DNA from: Streptosporangiales bacterium
Lineage (GTDB): Bacteria; Actinomycetota; Actinomycetes; Streptosporangiales; Streptosporangiaceae
Length of the DNA: 38,025 nucleotides
NCBI GenBank assembly: GCA_009380095.1
Contig: WHSL01000032.1
Span: 1-38,025 of the forward strand
Reading direction: 5' to 3'
Under the pieces are notes generated by a model, which worked only from the letters and a program-made list of their open reading frames with translations, was not told the DNA's origin and searched no databases. A program made the position numbers and the translations under genes. Of this stretch, positions 33,371 to 38,025 are shown piece by piece. Position 1 is the stretch's first letter. Each line of letters starts with the position of its first letter.

Positions 33371-33619
33371 ATGGACTGGCGCCACCGCGCTGCCTGCCGT
33401 GACGAGGATCCCGAAGTGTTCTTTCCGATCGGGAACAACGGCCCCGCGTTGATCCAGATCGAGGAGGCCAAGGCGGTCTGCCGGAGTTGCTCGGTGATGG
33501 AGGCCTGCCTCGAGTGGGCGCTGCGGTCCGGGCAGGACGCCGGCGTGTGGGGCGGCATGAGCGAGGACGAGCGCCGCGCGCTCAAGCGCCGTCGCCCGCG
33601 CACCCGTACCGTCGCCTGA
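33371..33619 (+). CDS. WhiB-family iron-sulphur regulator (WhiB1/WblE type)
   Basis: 82 residues from the ATG at 33371; an ATG three codons upstream (33362) is also open, but GGAGG overlaps it, so it is not likely to be used. The four cluster cysteines are C9, C37, C40 and C46 (AACRDEDPEVFFP, then CRSCSVMEAC), followed by the turn GVWGG (58-62) and a basic tail RRALKRRRPRTRT that binds DNA. The short length and sequence match WhiB1 of mycobacteria and WblE of streptomycetes, which are essential or near-essential nitric-oxide-sensitive regulators bound to the principal sigma factor. It faces the convergent histidine kinase gene across a shared hairpin. Confidence 0.93.
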   Translation: MDWRHRAACRDEDPEVFFPIGNNGPALIQIEEAKAVCRSCSVMEACLEWALRSGQDAGVWGGMSEDERRALKRRRPRTRTVA

Positions 33620-33646
33620 TCGGCGACCGCGACAACCGCACAACGA

Positions 33647-33686
33647 CAAGGACGCTCGGCGGAGTCAGCTCCGCTCGGCGTCCTTG
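33647..33686. terminator. Bidirectional hairpin between whiB1-like and histidine kinase genes
   Basis: CAAGGACGC (33647-33655) pairs with GCGTCCTTG (33678-33686), and GCGGAG (33659-33664) with CTCCGC (33669-33674), separated by a three-by-three internal loop. It covers the kinase stop codon, so the terminator of that gene begins inside its coding sequence. Confidence 0.75.
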
Positions 33687-35158
33687 TGCGCGTTCGGGGC
33701 AGGCTCCACCGGCACCTCCACGACGACCTGCGTACCCTGCCCGTCGCGCGGCTCTATCTCCAGCCGCCCGCCCAGCTCCCCCACCACGAGGGTCCGGACG
33801 ATCTGCAGGCCGAGGCTGGTCGCCCCCTCCGCGTCGAAGTCCTCCGGCAGCCCGCGCCCGTCGTCGGCCACGCACACCGTGAGCCGCTCCGCCTCCCGCT
33901 TGGCGATCACGTCGATCCGCCCCGGCCGGTACGCCAGCCCGTGCTCCACCGCGTTCTGCAGCAGCTCGGTGAGGATCATCGCCATCGGCGTGGCCACCGC
34001 CGCCGGCAGCAGCCCGAACGAGCCCGTCCGCATCGGCACCAGCCGTGCCTCCGCGGACGACACGTCCCCCGCCATCGCGATCACCCGGTCGGCGATGTCG
34101 TCGAAGTCGACGATCTCCTCCGGCGTACGGGACAGCGTCTCGTGCACCACCGCGATCGACCCGACCCGCCGTACGGCCTCGTCCAGCGCCTCGCGCGCCT
34201 CCTCCGAGCTGAGCCGCCGGGACTGCAGCCGCAGCAGCGCGGCCACGGTCTGCAGGTTGTTCTTGACCCGGTGGTGGATCTCCCGGATCGTCGCGTCCTT
34301 GGTCATCAGCTCGCGCTCGCGCCGCCGCAGCTCGGTGACGTCGCGCACCATGACCAGCGCGCCGATGCGGCCCCCCGAAACGATCAGCGGGATGGACCGC
34401 AGCTGCACGATCGTGCCGCGCGACTCCACCTCCGTCTCGCGCGGCGCGCGGCCCGCCGCCACCAGCGGCAGCGACTCGTCCGCGGGCCCCGTCGTGGAGC
34501 ACAGCTCCTGCGTGGTACGGCCCAGGTCGGTGCCGACGAGGTCCGCGGTGAGCCCGAGCCGCCGGTACGCGGACAGCGCGTTCGGGCTCGCGTACGTCAC
34601 CTTTCCGGACCGGTCCAGCCGCAGCAGCCCGTCCCCCACCCGGGGCGACCGGACCAGCGTCGGCTCCTCCTCCGCGAACGGGAACCGCCCCTCCGCCACC
34701 ATCTGCGCCAGGTCGCTGGCGCTCTGCAGGTACGTGAGCTCCAGCCGGCTCGGCGTACGCGCGGAGCTGAGGTTGGTGCTGCGCTGGATCACGCCGAGCA
34801 GCCGGCGGCCACGGCGGACGGGGATGGTCTCCTCCCGTACCGGGACCCCGCTGGTCCACTCGGGATCGCCCTCCCGGCAGATCCGCTCCTCCTCCCAGGC
34901 CGCGTCGATCAGCGGCCGGCGGCCGATCCGTACGATCGAGCCGACCAGGTCGTCCTGGTAGGCGGTGGGGCCGGTGGTGGGCCGCATCTGCGCGACCGCC
35001 ACCCAGCCCGGGCCGTCCCGCAGCGGGACCCACAGGATCAGGTCGGCGAAGGAGAGGTCCGCGAGCAACTGCCAGTCCGAGACCAGCGAGTGCAGCCAAT
35101 CGAGGTCGGCCTCGTCCAAGGCGGTGTGTCGCCGGACCATATCGGCGAGGTGGGGCAC
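33665..35158 (-). CDS. PdtaS-like sensor histidine kinase
   Basis: 497 residues. An N-terminal GAF-like domain (about 1-165) is followed by a PAS domain (about 170-290), then the HisKA_2 phosphoacceptor REIHHRVKNNLQTVAALLRL, and a HATPase domain with ILTELLQNAVEHG (N-box) and DDGRGLPEDF (G1 box). There are no membrane helices, so it is a soluble sensor. PdtaS in mycobacteria phosphorylates PdtaR, an ANTAR-domain RNA-binding antiterminator; no PdtaR gene is next to it here. The GTG start at 35158 matches MPHLADMVRRHTALDEADL of the family. It is divergent from bioF. Confidence 0.92.
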   Translation of the reverse strand: MPHLADMVRRHTALDEADLDWLHSLVSDWQLLADLSFADLILWVPLRDGPGWVAVAQMRPTTGPTAYQDDLVGSIVRIGRRPLIDAAWEEERICREGDPEWTSGVPVREETIPVRRGRRLLGVIQRSTNLSSARTPSRLELTYLQSASDLAQMVAEGRFPFAEEEPTLVRSPRVGDGLLRLDRSGKVTYASPNALSAYRRLGLTADLVGTDLGRTTQELCSTTGPADESLPLVAAGRAPRETEVESRGTIVQLRSIPLIVSGGRIGALVMVRDVTELRRRERELMTKDATIREIHHRVKNNLQTVAALLRLQSRRLSSEEAREALDEAVRRVGSIAVVHETLSRTPEEIVDFDDIADRVIAMAGDVSSAEARLVPMRTGSFGLLPAAVATPMAMILTELLQNAVEHGLAYRPGRIDVIAKREAERLTVCVADDGRGLPEDFDAEGATSLGLQIVRTLVVGELGGRLEIEPRDGQGTQVVVEVPVEPAPNAHKDAERS

Positions 35159-35185
35159 CCTTGCATCATCGCAGGTCTATGCGAC

Positions 35186-35240
35186 CACCCACAGTATTGG
35201 CCCGGGAGGACGACCCCCCGGACCCCCCGGTCCCTGCCGG
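35186..35240 (-). repeat. GC-rich intergenic repeat, partial copy D
   Basis: Read on the minus strand it gives ACCGGGGGGTCCGGGGGGTC followed by GTCCTCCCGGGCCAATACTGTGGG in order, close to the core and middle block of copies A-C. The opening and closing blocks are missing. It lies between the divergent kinase and bioF genes. Confidence 0.5.
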
Positions 35241-35272
35241 GCGTAACCATTCTCACCTGGGAGGATGACCGC

Positions 35273-36454
35273 GTGAACGACGGTACTGCCGCGCTGGCCC
35301 GGCTCCGCGCGCGGGCCGCGGAACGCCGCGAGGCGGGGCTGCGGCGCGCGCTGCGCCCCCGCGACGCCGCCGGCGACGGGCTGCTCGACCTGGCCTCCAA
35401 TGACTACCTCGGGCTGACCCGGGACCCACGGCTGGCCGCCGCCGCGGCCCGGGCGGCCCACGCCTGGGGCACCGGCTCCACCGGGTCGCGGCTGGTCACC
35501 GGCTCGACCCGGCTGCACGCGGAGCTGGAGGAGGCGCTCGGCGCGTTCACCGGCGCCGCCTCCTGTCTGGTGTTCTCCTCCGGCTACCTGGCCAACCTCG
35601 GCGCCGTGGCGACGCTGGCGCACCGCGACGCGCTGATCGTGTCCGACCGGGCGAACCACGCGTCCATCATCGACGCGGCCCGGCTGTCCCGGGCCCGGGT
35701 CGAGGTCGTGCCGCACCGCGACGCCGCGGCCGTACGGAAGGTGCTCGCCGACCGGGAGGAGACCGACGCGCTGGTCGTCACCGACGCGGTGTTCTCCGTG
35801 GACGGGGACCTGGCGCCGCTGCCCGCGCTGCACGCCGCCGCGCGGGACCACGGCGCGCTGCTGGTGGTGGACGAGGCGCACGCGCTCGGCGTGGTCGGCG
35901 AGGCCGGACGGGGTGCGGTGCACGCCGCCGGGCTCGCGGGCGCGCCGGACGTGGTGATCACCGCCACGCTGTCGAAGTCGCTCGGCGCGCAGGGCGGCGC
36001 GGTGCTCGGCGCGCCCGAGGTGATCCAGACGCTGGTCGACACGGGCCGGTCGTTCATCTTCGACACCGGGCTCGCCCCGCCGCCGGCCGCCGCGGCGCTG
36101 GAGGCGGTGCGGCTGCTGGGGAAGGACCCGGGGCTCGCCGAGCGCGCGCGGGCCAGCGCCGCCGCGGTCACCGCGACCGTACGGGCCGCGGGCCTGCCGG
36201 CGGGCGAGCCGGCCGCGGCCGTGGTGTCCGTACCGCTCGGCAACCCGCACCACGCCACCGCCGCCGCGGCGGCCTGCGCGGAGCGCGGCGTACGCCTCGG
36301 CTGCTTCCGCCCGCCGTCGGTCCCGGTGGGCCGCTCCTGCCTGCGTATCACCGCCCGCGCCGACCTCACCGAGGGCGACATGGAACGGTTGGGGACGGCC
36401 CTTGCGGCGGTCGCCGGACGTCACATGCTTGACTACGACGCCACAGGAGGGTGA
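35273..36454 (+). CDS. bioF: 8-amino-7-oxononanoate synthase
   Basis: 393 residues from the GTG at 35273, with GGGAGGA about nine bases before it; the frame is open far upstream, but only as a shadow of the kinase gene. [18 protein letters not shown], then [32 protein letters not shown] and [11 protein letters not shown] (lysine K235 binds PLP) are diagnostic for the alpha-oxoamine synthase family. It joins pimeloyl-ACP or pimeloyl-CoA with alanine, the first step of the biotin ring pathway. A regulator gene follows after 16 bases, and bioD comes next, so biotin genes are interrupted by a regulator; bioA and bioB are not in view. Confidence 0.92.
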   Translation: MNDGTAALARLRARAAERREAGLRRALRPRDAAGDGLLDLASNDYLGLTRDPRLAAAAARAAHAWGTGSTGSRLVTGSTRLHAELEEALGAFTGAASCLVFSSGYLANLGAVATLAHRDALIVSDRANHASIIDAARLSRARVEVVPHRDAAAVRKVLADREETDALVVTDAVFSVDGDLAPLPALHAAARDHGALLVVDEAHALGVVGEAGRGAVHAAGLAGAPDVVITATLSKSLGAQGGAVLGAPEVIQTLVDTGRSFIFDTGLAPPPAAAALEAVRLLGKDPGLAERARASAAAVTATVRAAGLPAGEPAAAVVSVPLGNPHHATAAAAACAERGVRLGCFRPPSVPVGRSCLRITARADLTEGDMERLGTALAAVAGRHMLDYDATGG

Positions 36455-36470
36455 ACGCAAGGAGATGCGC

Positions 36471-37214
36471 GTGTCGGAGCAGGCCCCAGGTACCGGGAGT
36501 CCCCGGATTCCCAAGTACTACTGGGTGAAGCACCAGCTGCTCGAGCTGACCGCCGCGCTGCCGCCGGGCAGCCCGGTGCCGCCCGAGCGCAAGCTGGCCG
36601 CCGACTACGCGACCTCGCGTACGACGATCCGGCAGGCCCTGCAGGAGCTCGTTGTGGAGGGCCGCCTGGTCCGCATGCAGGGCCGGGGCACGTTCGTGGC
36701 CAAGCCCAAGGTGGCCCAGGAGCTGCAGCTCGCCGGGTTCACCCAGGAGATCCGGGCGCACGGCATGGAGCCGGGCACCCGAGTGATCGACAGCACGTAC
36801 GTGACCGCCGACGAGGAGCTCGCCGGACGGCTCGGCATCCGGGTGGGCGGGCGGGTGCTGCGGATGGAACGGCTGCGGATGGCCGACGGCGAGCCGATGG
36901 CGATCGTGGTGAACCACCTGGCGGCGCGCCGCTTCCCGGGGCTGCGCCGGCAGCTGGAGCGGTACTCCTCGCTGTACGAGACGCTCGCGGTCGCCTACGA
37001 CGTGCACCTCGCCGAGGCCGAGGAGTCGATCGAGACCGTGCTGGCCACCCCGTACGACGCGCAGCTGCTCGGGGTCGACCCGGGCATGCCGCTGCTGCTG
37101 CTCAGCCGGAACAGCTTCGATGCCGACGGCATCCCGGTCGAGTGGGTGCGCTCCCTGTACCGAGGCGACCGCTACAAGTTCGTCACCCACCTCCGCCCGC
37201 CCGCCGCTCCCTGA
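36471..37214 (+). CDS. GntR/HutC-family regulator, DasR-like
   Basis: 247 residues from the GTG at 36471, which has AAGGAG at good spacing; an ATG at 36465 sits too close to that site. [16 protein letters not shown], then [20 protein letters not shown] (winged helix), [19 protein letters not shown], and a UTRA effector domain with [28 protein letters not shown] and [14 protein letters not shown]. The sequence closely follows DasR, the streptomycete repressor that senses glucosamine-6-phosphate and controls chitin and GlcNAc uptake. Its place between bioF and bioD is odd, because no GlcNAc genes are near. A palindromic hairpin follows the gene. Confidence 0.9.
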   Translation: MSEQAPGTGSPRIPKYYWVKHQLLELTAALPPGSPVPPERKLAADYATSRTTIRQALQELVVEGRLVRMQGRGTFVAKPKVAQELQLAGFTQEIRAHGMEPGTRVIDSTYVTADEELAGRLGIRVGGRVLRMERLRMADGEPMAIVVNHLAARRFPGLRRQLERYSSLYETLAVAYDVHLAEAEESIETVLATPYDAQLLGVDPGMPLLLLSRNSFDADGIPVEWVRSLYRGDRYKFVTHLRPPAAP

Positions 37215-37244
37215 GCGAGGGGTTGCGGGCGGCCGGAATCCGGA

Positions 37245-37266
37245 CCGCCCGGGGGTTCCCGGGCGG
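37245..37266 (+). terminator. Hairpin after the DasR-like gene
   Basis: CCGCCCGGG (37245-37253) pairs perfectly with CCCGGGCGG (37258-37266) around the loop GGTT, about 30 bases after the stop. Confidence 0.7.
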
Positions 37267-37284
37267 GTCGCCGGGCGGCCTCGA

Positions 37285-37290
37285 TAGCGT
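37285..37290 (+). promoter_or_regulatory. -10 element of a leaderless promoter for bioD
   Basis: TAGCGT ends seven bases before the GTG at 37298 with no ribosome site between. With the terminator just upstream, bioD is probably transcribed separately from bioF. Confidence 0.5.
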
Positions 37291-37297
37291 GCTGCCC

Positions 37298-38025
37298 GTG
37301 GGTGTGATGATGATCAGCGGCACCGGCACCGAGGTGGGCAAGACGGTGGTCACGGCGGCCGTGGCGGCGCTCGCGCGCGCCGCCGGGGAGCGCGTCGCGG
37401 TCGTCAAGCCGGCGCAGACCGGGGTGCGGCCGCAGGAGCCCGGCGACCTGGCCGAGGTGCGGCGGCTCAGCGGGGTGACCGACCTGCACGAGTACGCGCG
37501 CTATCCGGACCCGCTCTCCCCCGAGGCCGCCGCCCGCCACCGGGGCCTGCTCGAGCCGGACCTGGCGGACGCGGCACGGCGGATCAGGGCGCTCGCGGAG
37601 ACGCGCGACCTCGTACTGGTGGAGGGTGCGGGCGGGCTGCTGGTGCGGTTCACCGCCGCCGGCGGCACGCTCGCCGACCTCGCCGCGGCGCTCGGCGCGC
37701 CGGTGCTGGTGGTGGCCGCGGCGGAGCTCGGCACGCTGAACGCCACCGCGCTCACGCTGGAGGCGCTCGCCGCCCGCGGCCTGGCCTGTGCCGGCGTCGT
37801 CGTGGGCAGCTGGCCCCGCCACCCGGGCCTCGCCGCCCGCTGCAACCTCACCGACCTGGCCCGGCTCGCCGGGCGTCCACTGGCCGGAGCGCTCCCGGAG
37901 GGCGCCGGCCGACTCGCCCCGGAGCCGTTCACCGCAGCGGCCGCCGCCGGCCTCGCCCCCGAACTGGGCGGCCGCTTCGACGCACCGGCCTTCACCGCCG
38001 ACAATGCCGCGGCCGACCCCATCCA
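37298..38025 (+). CDS. bioD: Dethiobiotin synthetase, open at the window end
   Basis: 242 codons are visible without a stop. The P-loop SGTGTEVGKTVVTAAVAALA near the N terminus, then VAVVKPAQTGVRP, LVLVEGAGGLLVRF and LVVAAAELGTLNATALTLEAL are the BioD marks; the family uses ATP and CO2 to close the ureido ring of biotin. Typical BioD has about 220-240 residues, so the visible part, still open at 242, should be nearly complete or slightly long. GTG at 37298 is the start with the best support. Confidence 0.9.
   Translation, partial: MGVMMISGTGTEVGKTVVTAAVAALARAAGERVAVVKPAQTGVRPQEPGDLAEVRRLSGVTDLHEYARYPDPLSPEAAARHRGLLEPDLADAARRIRALAETRDLVLVEGAGGLLVRFTAAGGTLADLAAALGAPVLVVAAAELGTLNATALTLEALAARGLACAGVVVGSWPRHPGLAARCNLTDLARLAGRPLAGALPEGAGRLAPEPFTAAAAAGLAPELGGRFDAPAFTADNAAADPI

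Noticed and set aside
33686-36454. A 922-codon open frame on the plus strand covering the kinase and bioF
   Set aside because: The first 530 codons are the antisense shadow of the kinase gene and show no protein-like pattern; only the last 393 codons (bioF) are real.

Overview
The window is a very GC-rich (about 70% or more) stretch of an actinomycete chromosome, probably a filamentous member of the Streptosporangiales or a close relative; that placement is inference. Support comes from a WhiB1/WblE-type WhiB protein, a SigB/SigF-type sigma factor with an RsbW-like partner, nickel superoxide dismutase with its maturation protease, the three-part Kgd/SucA 2-oxoglutarate enzyme, a PdtaS-like histidine kinase, a DasR-like regulator, IdeR/DmdR-type iron boxes and many apparently leaderless genes (TANNNT six or seven bases before the start codon). 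It looks like ordinary core chromosome: I see no insertion sequence, prophage, CRISPR array, tRNA or rRNA.

Layout. 1-288: 3' end of a HepT-type HEPN toxin. 384-1550: class I/II aminotransferase, meeting at a strong hairpin a large convergent membrane-anchored protein with a proline-rich cytoplasmic part and an Asp-box outer part (1659-5159). 5386-8270: BlaI-like repressor, divergent cupin protein, pyridoxamine-phosphate-oxidase-like flavoprotein and a glutathionyl-hydroquinone-reductase-like GST with an in-frame TTA codon. 8271-8888 is noncoding with a repeat and hairpins. 8889-12914: kgd and a 59-residue DUF6104 protein. 12945-15254: a DUF4097-PadR operon with a clear inverted-repeat operator. 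15305-18177: patatin-like lipase, PlsC-like acyltransferase, MDR oxidoreductase. 18287-19474: malic enzyme on the minus strand. 19883-22462: a polar amino acid ABC importer (binding lipoprotein, permease, ATPase). 22541-23887: CGNR zinc-finger protein, then the sodX/sodN pair. 24207-25040: crotonase-fold enzyme. 25191-29229: an iron-siderophore importer, with the ATPase and two permeases on the minus strand and the binding lipoprotein divergent, separated by two iron boxes. 29265-29537: a headless GNAT remnant. 29847-31066: RsbW-like protein and SigF-like sigma factor, translationally coupled. 31086-32999: small membrane protein, a 132-residue protein ending in an amyloid-signalling-like motif, and a diacylglycerol-kinase-family lipid kinase. 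33371-35158: whiB1-like gene with a CRP-type site upstream, and convergently a PdtaS-like kinase. 35273-38025: bioF, a DasR-like GntR regulator and bioD, which runs off the window.

The genes form several working units: central carbon metabolism (2-oxoglutarate and malate), iron uptake under an IdeR-like repressor, nickel-dependent oxidative defence, phospholipid turnover, stress and developmental regulation (sigma factor, WhiB, histidine kinase) and biotin synthesis.

The most unusual items are the small protein at 31604-32002, which fits a helical membrane-active domain plus a RHIM/BASS-like amyloid motif; a GC-rich intergenic repeat family with four copies here; the GST gene whose composition changes midway; and a crotonase homologue lacking both usual catalytic glutamates.
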